Part shown: positions 23,913 through 32,645 of the stretch, one piece after another
Position numbering within the stretch: position 1 is the stretch's first letter
Layout of the letters: each line of letters begins with the position of its first letter
Source: G051903925 sp051903925
GTDB taxonomy: Bacteria > Pseudomonadota > Alphaproteobacteria > Zavarziniales > Zavarziniaceae
NCBI RefSeq assembly: GCF_051903925.1
Contig: NZ_CP173678.1
Span: 930,001-994,000 of the forward strand
Direction: 5' to 3'
DNA length: 64,000 nucleotides
Notes under the pieces: generated by a model
The model's input: the letters and a program-made list of their open reading frames with translations, nothing else
Database searches by the model: none
What the model was told of the DNA's origin: nothing
Made by a program: the position numbers and the translations under genes

Positions 23913-24929
23913 ATGGCCCTGCCAGCCATCGACCTTGAGGACAAAAGCATCCTGGTCACCGGGGGCACGGGCTCGTTCGGCAAGGCCTTTGCCCGCGCCC
24001 TGGTCCGGCACTACCAGCCGCGGCGCCTGATCGTCTTCAGCCGGGACGAGATGAAGCAGTTCGACATGCAGACCATGCCGGAGTTCCGCAACCAGTCCTG
24101 CATGCGCTTCTTCCTGGGGGACGTGCGCGACCAGCAGCGCCTGGAACTGGCCATGCGCGATGTCGACTATGTGATCCATGCCGCCGCCCTGAAGCAGGTG
24201 CCGGCGGCCGAGTACAACCCGATGGAGGCCGTCAACACCAACATCAAGGGGGCGGAGAACGTCGTCATGGCGGCGCTGCATGCGGGCGTGCAGAAGGTGG
24301 TCGCCCTGTCGACGGACAAGGCCGCCAACCCGATCAACCTCTATGGCGCGACCAAGCTTGCCTCGGACAAGATCTTCATCGCCGCCAACAACCTGTCGGG
24401 TCGCAACGGCGCACGTTTTGCGGTCGTGCGCTATGGCAACGTCGTCGGCTCCCGCGGCAGCGTGATCCCTTTTTTCCGCCAGCTGATCCGCAATGGCGCA
24501 ACATCCCTGCCCATCACCGACGCGCGCATGACCCGCTTCTGGATCACGGTGGAGCAGGGTGTCGATTTCGTCCTCAGCTCGCTCTCCATGATGAAGGGGG
24601 GCGAGCTGTTCGTGCCCAAGATTCCGTCGATGAAGATCACCGACATGGCCCAGGCCATCGCCCCCGACCTGCCGACCGAGATGATCGGCATCCGGCCGGG
24701 CGAGAAGCTGCACGAGATCATGATTTCCGAAGACGACGCGCGCTCGACCGTCGAGCTGGACGACCGTTATGTCCTGCTGCCCGACTTCACCACCCTGCGC
24801 GACTATTACGCGCGCCAGGGCGGGCGTGCCGTCGATCCCGGCTTCAGCTATGCCAGCAACACCAACAGCCAGTGGCTGGACCCGGCGCAGCTGAACGCGA
24901 TCCTGGCCAAGACCGAAGTCGCGGCCTGA
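23913..24929 (+). CDS. pseB: UDP-N-acetylglucosamine 4,6-dehydratase (inverting)
   Basis: The 338-residue SDR performs the first step of pseudaminic acid synthesis: UDP-GlcNAc to UDP-2-acetamido-2,6-dideoxy-L-arabino-hexos-4-ulose. TGGTGSFGKAFARAL binds NADP, AALKQVPAAEYNPMEAVNTN is the PseB signature, and YGATKLASDK supplies YxxxK. PseC follows within 12 bp. The length and motifs are those of PseB (FlaA1), distinct from the longer membrane-bound PglF type. Confidence 0.95.
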   Translation: MALPAIDLEDKSILVTGGTGSFGKAFARALVRHYQPRRLIVFSRDEMKQFDMQTMPEFRNQSCMRFFLGDVRDQQRLELAMRDVDYVIHAAALKQVPAAEYNPMEAVNTNIKGAENVVMAALHAGVQKVVALSTDKAANPINLYGATKLASDKIFIAANNLSGRNGARFAVVRYGNVVGSRGSVIPFFRQLIRNGATSLPITDARMTRFWITVEQGVDFVLSSLSMMKGGELFVPKIPSMKITDMAQAIAPDLPTEMIGIRPGEKLHEIMISEDDARSTVELDDRYVLLPDFTTLRDYYARQGGRAVDPGFSYASNTNSQWLDPAQLNAILAKTEVAA

Positions 24930-24940
24930 GGGGACCTGCG

Positions 24941-26176
24941 GTGGACGGATCGGCCCCGGCACTGGAAGGCGAACCGGCCTTCCTGCCCTATGGCCGCCAT
25001 GTGATCGAGGAGGACGACATCTTGGCGGTGGCCGCGGTGCTGCGCTCCGACTTCCTGACCGGGGGACCCGCGGTCGCCGCGTTCGAGGCAGCCTTTGCCC
25101 AGGCGGTGGGGGCAGCATACGCGGTCGTCGTCGCCAACGGGACGGCGGCGCTGCACCTGGGCGCGCTGGCCCTGGGCCTGGGACCGGGCGACCATGTCGT
25201 GGTGCCCAGCGTCACCTTCCTGGCGACCGCCAATGCCGCCCGCTATGTGGGGGCGGAGGTGGTCTTTGCCGACGTCGACCCAGCCACCGGCCTGATGGGA
25301 CCGGCGGAGGTTGAGGCCGCGATCGCGCGCAGCCCCGGCCCGGTTAAGGCCGTATTTCCCGTCCACCTGGCCGGCCAGTGCGTGGACCTGGCGACCATCG
25401 CCGGCATCGCGGAACGCCACGGCATCGCCGTGATGGACGATGCCTGTCACGCGCTGGGCAGCCGCTTCACGTCGAATGGCCGAGACCACCGCGCCGGCGA
25501 TGGAACGCTGACCCGCCTCAGCACGTTCTCCATGCACCCGGTCAAGACGATCGCCATGGGCGAAGGGGGCGCATTGACGACCAGCGATGCCGGCTTGGCC
25601 CGCCGCCTGGGCCTGCTGCGCAGCCATGGCATGGTCCGCGCACCGGGCCCCTTTGCCGTGCCCGAGCAGGCGCTGGACAGCGCCGGTGGCCCCAATCCCT
25701 GGTATTACGAGATGCCGGAGCCGGGCTTCAACTTCCGCGAATCCGACATCCACTGCGCGCTGGGCCTCAGCCAGCTGGGCAAGCTGGACCGGTTCGTTTC
25801 GGCCCGGGCGCGCCTTGTCGCGACCTATGACCGGCTGCTGCCCGCCCTGGCCCCGGTTGTTCAGCCCCTGGCGCGGCTGCCGGGGCAGGATCCTGCCTGG
25901 CACCTGATGGTGGTCCGCATCGACTTCGCAGGTGCCGGCATCGAACGGGCGACGGTCATGCGGGCGCTCCAGGCGCGCGGCATCGGCAGCCAGGTCCACT
26001 ACCTGCCCGTCCATCGCCAGCCCTATTACCGCGACCGCTATGGCAACCAGGTCCTGCCCGGCGCGGATGCGTATTACGACACGGCGCTCAGCCTGCCGCT
26101 GTTCCCCACCATGGGCGAGGACGACGTGGCCCGCGTCGTGGCGGCACTGGCGGCGGTGCTGGGCCTGCAACAATGA
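24941..26176 (+). CDS. pseC: UDP-4-amino-4,6-dideoxy-N-acetyl-beta-L-altrosamine transaminase
   Basis: The 411-residue DegT/DnrJ/EryC1 aminotransferase starts at GTG 24941 with GAGGGG nine bases upstream. PLP binds K202 in STFSMHPVKTIAMGEGG, and D166/D167 lie in MDDACHALGS. It transfers an amino group from glutamate to the 4-keto sugar made by PseB. The stop overlaps the next ATG (ATGA). Confidence 0.95.
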   Translation: MDGSAPALEGEPAFLPYGRHVIEEDDILAVAAVLRSDFLTGGPAVAAFEAAFAQAVGAAYAVVVANGTAALHLGALALGLGPGDHVVVPSVTFLATANAARYVGAEVVFADVDPATGLMGPAEVEAAIARSPGPVKAVFPVHLAGQCVDLATIAGIAERHGIAVMDDACHALGSRFTSNGRDHRAGDGTLTRLSTFSMHPVKTIAMGEGGALTTSDAGLARRLGLLRSHGMVRAPGPFAVPEQALDSAGGPNPWYYEMPEPGFNFRESDIHCALGLSQLGKLDRFVSARARLVATYDRLLPALAPVVQPLARLPGQDPAWHLMVVRIDFAGAGIERATVMRALQARGIGSQVHYLPVHRQPYYRDRYGNQVLPGADAYYDTALSLPLFPTMGEDDVARVVAALAAVLGLQQ

Positions 26177-26964
26177 CCACCGCCATCATCATCCAGGCCC
26201 GCCTGGGCTCGACACGGCTGCCGGGCAAGGTGCTGATGGACCTGGGCGGACGCAGCGTGCTGGCCTGGGTGCTGGAGCGGGCGCTGGCTGCGACGCTGGC
26301 CGACGTCGTCGTCTGCGCCGTGCCGGACAAGGCGGCCGACGATCCCGTCGCGGCAGAGGCCCTGGCCTGTGGCGCACAGGTCCATCGCGGCTCCGAATCC
26401 GATGTGCTGGACCGTTATGTGGGTGCCGCGCGGCAGGTCGCTGCGGACGTGGTTGTGCGCATCACCAGCGACTGCCCGCTGGCCGATCCCGCCCTGATCG
26501 ACGCGCTGATCCGCTTCCGTGCTGAGCGGGGCCTGGACTACGCCACCAACAACGCGCCGCCCACCTATCCGCACGGCCTGGATGCCGAGATCATGACGCG
26601 GGCAGCGCTGGAGGCGGCGGGGCAGGAGGCCCGCCTGCCGTCGGAGCGGGAGCATGTCTCGCCCTGGATCCGGACCCATCCGGCGCTGGCCAAGGGCAAC
26701 CTGCCGGGCCCCGGTGGGCCGGACGTCGCCCTGCGCTGGACGCTGGACCATGCCGACGACCTGGCCATGCTCCGGGCGCTGGCTCGGCACATGCCGCTCG
26801 GGCCGGCAGCCCATGCCTGGCGCGTGCCCCTGGCCATCGTCCACGCCCACCCGGAGATCGGCCGCATGAACCAGGGCCACGACCGGCTGGAAGGTCTGAA
26901 GGCGTCGATCGCGGCCGAGGGCGGGGCCGCCGACCGTGCCGCCGCTGCATGGGGGAGCCTATGA
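26173..26964 (+). CDS. SpsF-type cytidylyltransferase, probable pseudaminate cytidylyltransferase
   Basis: The 263-residue nucleotidyltransferase opens MTTAIIIQARLGSTRLPGKV, the COG1861/SpsF signature (GSTRLPGK), rather than the classical PseF/NeuA ALARSGSKR start. By operon position it should activate pseudaminic acid with CTP to CMP-Pse; this is inference from context. ITSDCPLADPALID is the conserved metal-binding DCP region. It is coupled by 4-bp overlaps to pseC and pseG. Biochemical identity as PseF is not proven by sequence. Confidence 0.8.
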   Translation: MTTAIIIQARLGSTRLPGKVLMDLGGRSVLAWVLERALAATLADVVVCAVPDKAADDPVAAEALACGAQVHRGSESDVLDRYVGAARQVAADVVVRITSDCPLADPALIDALIRFRAERGLDYATNNAPPTYPHGLDAEIMTRAALEAAGQEARLPSEREHVSPWIRTHPALAKGNLPGPGGPDVALRWTLDHADDLAMLRALARHMPLGPAAHAWRVPLAIVHAHPEIGRMNQGHDRLEGLKASIAAEGGAADRAAAAWGSL

Positions 26965-27995
26965 TGAGGCCGCTTTTCGTCGTGCGCGCCGATGCCGGGC
27001 TGGACATCGGGGCCGGCCATGTCATGCGCAGCATGGTCCTGGCCGAGGTGCTGGCGGCGCGTGGCTGGCGCATCGGCCTGGCCTGCCGGCCGGGCACGCT
27101 GGAGGCCGTCCCCCGGGCGCAGGCCCTGGCCGATGGCATCTGCATCCTGGACGGGCCGGAGAAGGACGAGGCGGAGGCAATGGCCACGCGCTGGCCCCAG
27201 GGCTGCGCCCTGCTGCTGGTCGACCATTACCAGCGGGGGTTCGCCTTCGAACAGGCATGCCGCCACTGGGCCCAGCGCATCGCGGTGCTGGAGGACGGGC
27301 ATCGCCGCCATGACTGCGACCTTCTGATCGACCAGGGCCACGGCCGCACTGCTGCCGGCCACCGCCCCTTCGTGCCGGCGCACTGCACGGTCATGGCGGG
27401 CTGCGCCCAGGCCCTGCTGCGGCCGGAATTCGCGGTCCAGCGCAATGCGGCCCTGGCCCGGCGCGACGGCCGCCCGGTGTCGCGCCTGCTGGTCAGCATG
27501 GGGGGAACCGACGGCGCCAATGCGACATCCGCGGTGCTGACGGCGCTGCAGGGGCTCGACCCCGGGATTGCCGTCGATGTGGTCCTGGGTGCGGCTGCCC
27601 CGCACCTGACCCCGGTCGCGGCCCAGGTCGCGGCGTTCGGGCCGCAGGCGCACCTGCATGTCGACCCACCGTCCATGGCCGAGTTGATGGTCGAGGCCGA
27701 CCTGACCATCGGCGCTGGCGGCAGCACCCTGTGGGAACGCGCCTGCCTGGGCCTGCCCAGCCTGGTCGCGATCGTTGCCGACAACCAGCGCGAAGCCTGC
27801 ACCAGCATGGCGCGCGACGGGGCCGTGGTGCTGCTCGACAGCCTGGAGCCGGTGCATGTGCGCGAGCAGGTCCAGGCACTGCTGACCAATGACATGGCCC
27901 GGCGCAAGCTGGCCCGGCGCTCTGCCGCACTGGTCGACGGCACCGGCGCCTGGCGCATTGCCGCAAGGCTCGAGCCCGAATCATGGGCGGCCTGA
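26961..27995 (+). CDS. pseG: UDP-2,4-diacetamido-2,4,6-trideoxy-beta-L-altropyranose hydrolase
   Basis: The roughly 344-residue GT-B-like protein removes UDP from the 2,4-diacetamido sugar. RADAGLDIGAGHVMRSMVLA is the PseG N-terminal motif with its catalytic H, and ISMGGTDGAN-like and GAGGSTLWERACLGLPSL motifs form the nucleotide site. The start is ATG 26961 or 26964, both overlapping the upstream stop, with GGGGGAG at 26951-26957. Confidence 0.93.
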   Translation: MMRPLFVVRADAGLDIGAGHVMRSMVLAEVLAARGWRIGLACRPGTLEAVPRAQALADGICILDGPEKDEAEAMATRWPQGCALLLVDHYQRGFAFEQACRHWAQRIAVLEDGHRRHDCDLLIDQGHGRTAAGHRPFVPAHCTVMAGCAQALLRPEFAVQRNAALARRDGRPVSRLLVSMGGTDGANATSAVLTALQGLDPGIAVDVVLGAAAPHLTPVAAQVAAFGPQAHLHVDPPSMAELMVEADLTIGAGGSTLWERACLGLPSLVAIVADNQREACTSMARDGAVVLLDSLEPVHVREQVQALLTNDMARRKLARRSAALVDGTGAWRIAARLEPESWAA

Positions 27996-28567
27996 GCACC
28001 ACCGCGTTTCCCCGCGCCACGCTGGCCGACGTGGTGCTACGCCCGGTTCGCGACGACGACCGCGAGCGGGTGCGGGCCTGGCGCAACGCGCCGGCCGTGC
28101 GGCGCCACATGTATACCGACCACCAGATCGGCGCGGATGAACACGCGCGCTGGTGGGATGCAGCCGTGCGGGACCCTCGCCTGGACCTGCTGATCGCCGA
28201 ATGGCGGGGGCAGCCGATGGGCTTCGTCTCGATCAGCGCGATCGACGCGCGCCACGGCACCTGCTTCTGGGCGTTCTACATCGGCCCGGACGAGCGGCCG
28301 AAGGGCCTGGGCAGCGTGATGGAGGTCCTGGCCCTGGACCGCATGACGAACCACCACGGATTGCGCAAGATCGGGTGCGAGGTGCTGGCCAGCAACGACG
28401 CCGTGGTGCGCATGCACCAGGGCTTCGGCTTCCAGGTCGAAGGCACCTTCCGCGACCAGATCGAGAAGGACGGGCAGCATATCGACGTGATCCGCCTGGC
28501 CCTGTTCACCGCCGACTGGCAGCGAGAGCGGGCGCGGATCGTGGCTCAACTGGCGGAGAAGGCATGA
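27983..28567 (+). CDS. pseH: UDP-4-amino-4,6-dideoxy-N-acetyl-beta-L-altrosamine N-acetyltransferase
   Basis: The 194-residue GNAT-fold enzyme acetylates the 4-amino group of the PseC product using acetyl-CoA. LRPVRDDDRERVRAWRN, GFVSISAID and HHGLRKIGCEVLASNDAVV match the PseH family. It overlaps pseG by 13 bp and pseI by 4 bp. The reaction precedes PseG action although the gene comes later. Confidence 0.92.
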   Translation: MGGLSTTAFPRATLADVVLRPVRDDDRERVRAWRNAPAVRRHMYTDHQIGADEHARWWDAAVRDPRLDLLIAEWRGQPMGFVSISAIDARHGTCFWAFYIGPDERPKGLGSVMEVLALDRMTNHHGLRKIGCEVLASNDAVVRMHQGFGFQVEGTFRDQIEKDGQHIDVIRLALFTADWQRERARIVAQLAEKA

Positions 28568-29619
28568 TCCCGGACATCGCCATAGCCGGCCGCGCCATCG
28601 GCCCGACCCAGCCGCCCTATGTGATCGCGGAACTGTCGGGCAACCACAATGGCGACCTGGGCCGGGCGCTGGCCCTGATGGACGCGGCCAAGGCTGCCGG
28701 CTGCGACGCGGTCAAGCTGCAGACCTATACCGCCGACACGATCACGCTGGACCATGACGGCCCCGGCTTCACCATCGAAGGCGGCCTGTGGCATGCCCGC
28801 CGCCTGTACGACCTGTACCAGGAGGCCGCAACCCCCTGGGACTGGCATGCCGACCTGTTCGAGCACGGGCGCAGGATCGGCATCACGGTCTTTTCCTCTC
28901 CCTTCGACCCGACGGCGGTCGACCTGCTGGAGCAGCTTGGCGCGCCTGCCTACAAGATCGCCTCGTTCGAGCTGGTCGACCTGCCTTTGATCCGGCGCGT
29001 GGCGCGCACGGGCAAGCCGCTCATCATGTCGACCGGCATGGCCAGCCTGGGCGAGATCGGGGAGGCAGTGGAGGCCGCGCGCGACGCCGGCGCCAGCCAG
29101 ATCGTGCTGCTGCACTGCATCAGCGGCTATCCCACGCCCGCGTCCCAGGCCAACCTGGCGACCGTCCCGCACCTGGGCCAGGCCTTTGGCGTGATCCCCG
29201 GCCTGTCGGACCACACGATGGGGATCGGCGTCTCGGTCGCGGCGGTGGCGCTCGGCGCCTGCGTGATCGAGAAGCATGTGACCCTGGCCCGCGCGGACGG
29301 CGGCCCCGATGCCGCCTTCTCGCTGGAGCCGGCCGAGGTCGCCGCCCTGGTCCAGGGCTGCCGCGCCGCACGTGAGGCCATCGGCCAGGTCAGCTATGCC
29401 AGGGCAGCGGCGGAGCAGGCCAACGCCACCTATCGCCGCTCGCTCTATGCCGTGCGCGACATCGCCGGAGGCGAGGCCTTCACGAGCCAGAACGTCCGCT
29501 CCATCCGTCCCGGCCACGGCCTGGCGCCGAAGCACCTGGACCGCGTCCTGGCGTCACGAGCCGCCCGGCCCATTGCCCGCGGCACGCCGTTGGCATGGGA
29601 CCTGCTGCAACAGGATTGA
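28564..29619 (+). CDS. pseI: Pseudaminic acid synthase
   Basis: The 351-residue NeuB-family enzyme condenses the free 2,4-diacetamido sugar with phosphoenolpyruvate. The TIM barrel carries VIAELSGNHNGDL, VKLQTYTADTITLD and SDHTMGIGVSVAAVALGA. A C-terminal SAF antifreeze-like domain follows (RSLYAVRDIAGGEAFTSQNV). It is the last gene of the six-gene pse operon. No flagellin or glycosyltransferase follows, so the acceptor is encoded elsewhere. Confidence 0.95.
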   Translation: MIPDIAIAGRAIGPTQPPYVIAELSGNHNGDLGRALALMDAAKAAGCDAVKLQTYTADTITLDHDGPGFTIEGGLWHARRLYDLYQEAATPWDWHADLFEHGRRIGITVFSSPFDPTAVDLLEQLGAPAYKIASFELVDLPLIRRVARTGKPLIMSTGMASLGEIGEAVEAARDAGASQIVLLHCISGYPTPASQANLATVPHLGQAFGVIPGLSDHTMGIGVSVAAVALGACVIEKHVTLARADGGPDAAFSLEPAEVAALVQGCRAAREAIGQVSYARAAAEQANATYRRSLYAVRDIAGGEAFTSQNVRSIRPGHGLAPKHLDRVLASRAARPIARGTPLAWDLLQQD

Positions 29620-29654
29620 TGGCCGGTGGCGTCGCGCTCAGCTGGCGTCGCGGC

Positions 29655-30431
29655 TCAGCCTGCGCTGGCGCACAGGCCGCCGTCGATCGTGATGATGACC
29701 CCGCTGGTATAGGCCGAGCGGTCCGAAGCCAGGAAGGCCATCATGTCGGCGATCTCCCGCGGGCTGGCGGCCCGGCCGCCGGGGAACCTGGCCATCAGGT
29801 CCCGATAGCGGGCTTCGTCGCCCAATACTGCGCTGGCGCGCGTTTTCATCAGGCTCACGATGCGGTCCGTCTCGACCGGACCGGGGTTGATGCCGACGAC
29901 CCGGATGCCGTCCTTCAGGCTGGCGCCGCCCAGGGCCCGGGTAAAGGCCATCAGCGCCGCATTGCCGGCGGAGCCCGCAATGTAGTTCGCATCGAACCGC
30001 TCCCCCGCCGCCCCGATGTCGTTGACGATGACACCGTGGCCACGCGCCTTCATCGCGGCATAGATCGCGCGCGTCAGGTTGATGTAGCCGAACACCTTCA
30101 GCTCCCAGGCATGGCGCCAGGTTGCCTCGTCCACCGTCTCCAGGTTGCCGCCGGGAATGTCGCCGGCATTGTTGATCAGGATGTCCACGTCCGCCGCCGC
30201 CTGGGCCAGGGCGGCCAGGGCGGCGCGATCGCGCAGGTCGGTCGGGTGGACCGACACCTCGACCCCATGGGCGCGGCGCAGGCGCCGGGCAAGCCCTTCC
30301 AGGCCGGCCGCATCACGCGCCGCCAGGCGCAGGTTGCACCCTTCCTCGGCCAGGACCTCCGCCGCGGCCGCCCCGATCCCCTTCGACGCGCCGGTAACCA
30401 GGGCACGCTTGCCCGTCAGGTGCAGATCCAT
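29655..30431 (-). CDS. Atypical SDR family oxidoreductase lacking the catalytic lysine
   Basis: The 258-residue classical-length SDR has the TGASKGIG cofactor loop (residues 14-21) and NNAG (87-90). The tyrosine Y150 is present, but the YxxxK lysine is serine (Y150-I-A-G-S154). The usual serine about 13 residues earlier is also not found (VNDIGAAG). It may bind cofactor with altered or no redox activity. It heads a minus-strand cluster with DUF1330 and acyl-CoA synthetase genes. Confidence 0.85.
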   Translation of the reverse strand: MDLHLTGKRALVTGASKGIGAAAAEVLAEEGCNLRLAARDAAGLEGLARRLRRAHGVEVSVHPTDLRDRAALAALAQAAADVDILINNAGDIPGGNLETVDEATWRHAWELKVFGYINLTRAIYAAMKARGHGVIVNDIGAAGERFDANYIAGSAGNAALMAFTRALGGASLKDGIRVVGINPGPVETDRIVSLMKTRASAVLGDEARYRDLMARFPGGRAASPREIADMMAFLASDRSAYTSGVIITIDGGLCASAG

Positions 30432-30475
30432 CCCGTTTCTTCCTTTGGTCCCGGCACTTTCCCGGCCGCCGCGGA

Positions 30476-30826
30476 TCAGCCCGACGCTGCCGCCGGATCG
30501 AACCCATCGACAAGGATGACCGATCCACCGTCGGTCAGCTCGGTCTTGCGCAGGTGCAGAAGTGGCGCATAGCCCGGCGACCGGTAGAAATCCTCGGCGG
30601 CCGCCCTGTTCGCGAACCGGATGACCACCGTCCAGTTGCAGTCCCAGGTCCCTTCCAGCACGACTGGGTCCAGGGATCCGACCTCGATCTGCGCCCCGGC
30701 GGCCTGCAGCTGCGCCAGGGCGGGCATGCCATAGCGCTCCATGTACTCCGGAAAGTTTCGCACCTTCAGCGTTGCGATCAGGAACGTGGGCACCGGGCTG
30801 CGCCCGGCATTCGCTGCAGCACTCAT
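30476..30826 (-). CDS. DUF1330 domain-containing protein
   Basis: The 116-residue ferredoxin-like-fold protein starts at ATG 30826 with GGGAG eight bases upstream. FLIATLKVRNFPEYMERYG, GTWDCNWTVVIRFANRAAAEDF and YRSPGYAPLLHLRK are typical of DUF1330. Its function is unknown; it may act as a small dimeric enzyme or stress protein. It lies between the SDR and acyl-CoA synthetase genes on the same strand. Confidence 0.88.
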   Translation of the reverse strand: MSAAANAGRSPVPTFLIATLKVRNFPEYMERYGMPALAQLQAAGAQIEVGSLDPVVLEGTWDCNWTVVIRFANRAAAEDFYRSPGYAPLLHLRKTELTDGGSVILVDGFDPAAASG

Positions 30827-30861
30827 CGAGTCACTCCCGGCACGGTCGATGGTGACGATTC

Positions 30862-32550
30862 TCAGGCCGTCTTGTCGACGGTCAGGGACAGGTCGGCGAT
30901 CATCTGCTCGCGCATGACGAACTTCTGCACCTTGCCCGTGACGGTGGTGGGGAAGCCGTCGACGAAGCGGACATAGCGCGGGATCTTGTAGTGGGCGATC
31001 TGCCCCCGGCAGAAGGCGCGCACTTCCTCCTCGTTCACCGTGACACCCGGCTTGGCCACGATCCAGGCGCACAGTTCCTCGCCGTACTTCGTGTCGGGCA
31101 CGCCGATCACCTGGACGTCCTGCACCGCCGGATGGCGATAGAGGAACTCCTCGATCTCGCGCGGATAGACGTTCTCGCCGCCGCGGATGACCATATCCTT
31201 TATACGGCCGACGATGTTGACGTAGCCGTTGTCGTTCATCACGGCGAGGTCGCCGGTGTGCATCCAGCCGGCCTTGTCGATCGCCTCGTCCGTCTTCTCC
31301 GCGTCTGCCCAGTAGCCGAGCATGACGGAATAGCCGCGGGTGCAGAACTCGCCTGTTTCCCCGCGCGGCACGATGCGCCCCTCGGCATCGACGATCTTGA
31401 CCTCCAGGTGCGGCTGGATGTTGCCGACGGTCGAGACGCGCAGGTCGAGCGGATCGTCCGCCTGGCTCTGCATGCTCACGGGGCTGGTCTCGGTCATGCC
31501 ATAGGCGATTGTCACCTCGCTCATGTGCATGTCGCTGACGACGCGCTTCATCACCTCGATCGGGCAGGGGGAGCCGGCCATGGTCCCGGTGCGCAGGCTG
31601 GACAGATCGTACTTGGCGAAATCGGGATGGTTCAGCTCGGCGATGAACATGGTCGGCACGCCATAGAGGGCCGTGCACTTCTCCTCCGCCACGGCCTGGA
31701 GCACGGTCAGCGGATCGAAGGCATCGTTGGGGTAGACCATCGTCGCACTGTGCGTGAGACACCCAAGGTTACCCATCACCATGCCGAAGCAATGGTAGAG
31801 CGGCACCGGGATGCACAGCCGGTCGCCCTTGGCCAAGCGGATCGACTCCGCCGTGAAGAAGCCGTTGTTGAGGATGTTGTGGTGCGACAGCGTCGCGCCC
31901 TTGGGGAAACCGGTCGTGCCACTGGTGAACTGGATGTTGATCGGATCGTCGAACTGGAGCGTTTCGGCCAGTTCGACTAGGCGCTGGCGCTCGGCCTCGC
32001 CGCCCAGGGCATCGAGTTCGGGAAAGGTCAGGCAGCCAGGCTCCGCCGCATCGCCCAGCAGGACGACCAGGCGCAGATCGGGCAGGCGGGCCGCCCTCAA
32101 TTGGTTGGGCTGGGACCCCGCCAGTTCCGGCGCCAGGGTGCGGACCATGTTCAGGTATTCGCTGGTCTTGTGGACGCGAGCGCTGATCAGCGCCTTGCAC
32201 CCCACCTTGTTCAGCGCGTACTCGACCTCGGCCAGGCGGTAGGCAGGGTTGATGTTGACCAGGATCAGGCCGGCCTTGGCGGTGGCGAACTGCGTCACCG
32301 TCCATTCCCAGCAATTGGGCGCCCAGATGCCCACCCGGTCGCCCGGTTGCAGCCCGAGGGCCAGCAGGCCCGCGGCCACGGCATCGACCTTTTCCTTCAG
32401 CTGGGCATAGGTCCAGCGGATGCCCTGGTGCCGCACGATCAGGGCCATCACGTCGCCATCGCGCGCCACGACATCGTCGAAGAAGCGCCCGATCGTCTGC
32501 CCGATCAGCGCCGGCCCCTGGTTCCCATGCACATAGCTGAGTGCGGTCAT
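30862..32550 (-). CDS. AMP-binding acyl-CoA synthetase
   Basis: The 562-residue adenylate-forming enzyme activates a carboxylic acid to its acyl-CoA via an acyl-adenylate. Motifs are FTSGTTGFPKGATLSHHN (P-loop A3), YGMTETSPVS (A5), the ADP-binding GWMHTGDLAV (A7) and GRIKDMVIRGGENVYPRE (A8), plus the A10 lysine in TVTGKVQKFVMRE. The substrate is probably a medium/long-chain or methyl-branched fatty acid. No acyl-CoA dehydrogenase is adjacent; an alpha/beta hydrolase and a flavin monooxygenase lie upstream on the same strand. Confidence 0.93.
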   Translation of the reverse strand: MTALSYVHGNQGPALIGQTIGRFFDDVVARDGDVMALIVRHQGIRWTYAQLKEKVDAVAAGLLALGLQPGDRVGIWAPNCWEWTVTQFATAKAGLILVNINPAYRLAEVEYALNKVGCKALISARVHKTSEYLNMVRTLAPELAGSQPNQLRAARLPDLRLVVLLGDAAEPGCLTFPELDALGGEAERQRLVELAETLQFDDPINIQFTSGTTGFPKGATLSHHNILNNGFFTAESIRLAKGDRLCIPVPLYHCFGMVMGNLGCLTHSATMVYPNDAFDPLTVLQAVAEEKCTALYGVPTMFIAELNHPDFAKYDLSSLRTGTMAGSPCPIEVMKRVVSDMHMSEVTIAYGMTETSPVSMQSQADDPLDLRVSTVGNIQPHLEVKIVDAEGRIVPRGETGEFCTRGYSVMLGYWADAEKTDEAIDKAGWMHTGDLAVMNDNGYVNIVGRIKDMVIRGGENVYPREIEEFLYRHPAVQDVQVIGVPDTKYGEELCAWIVAKPGVTVNEEEVRAFCRGQIAHYKIPRYVRFVDGFPTTVTGKVQKFVMREQMIADLSLTVDKTA

Positions 32551-32645
32551 TGTTCCCTCCCGGTTCCTGGCCGGCTCTGGTGGCCGGTTTCATGCCCGAT
32601 CCGGCGGCCCGCCAGCCGACCGGATCGGGAAGGCTAACACCGTTC

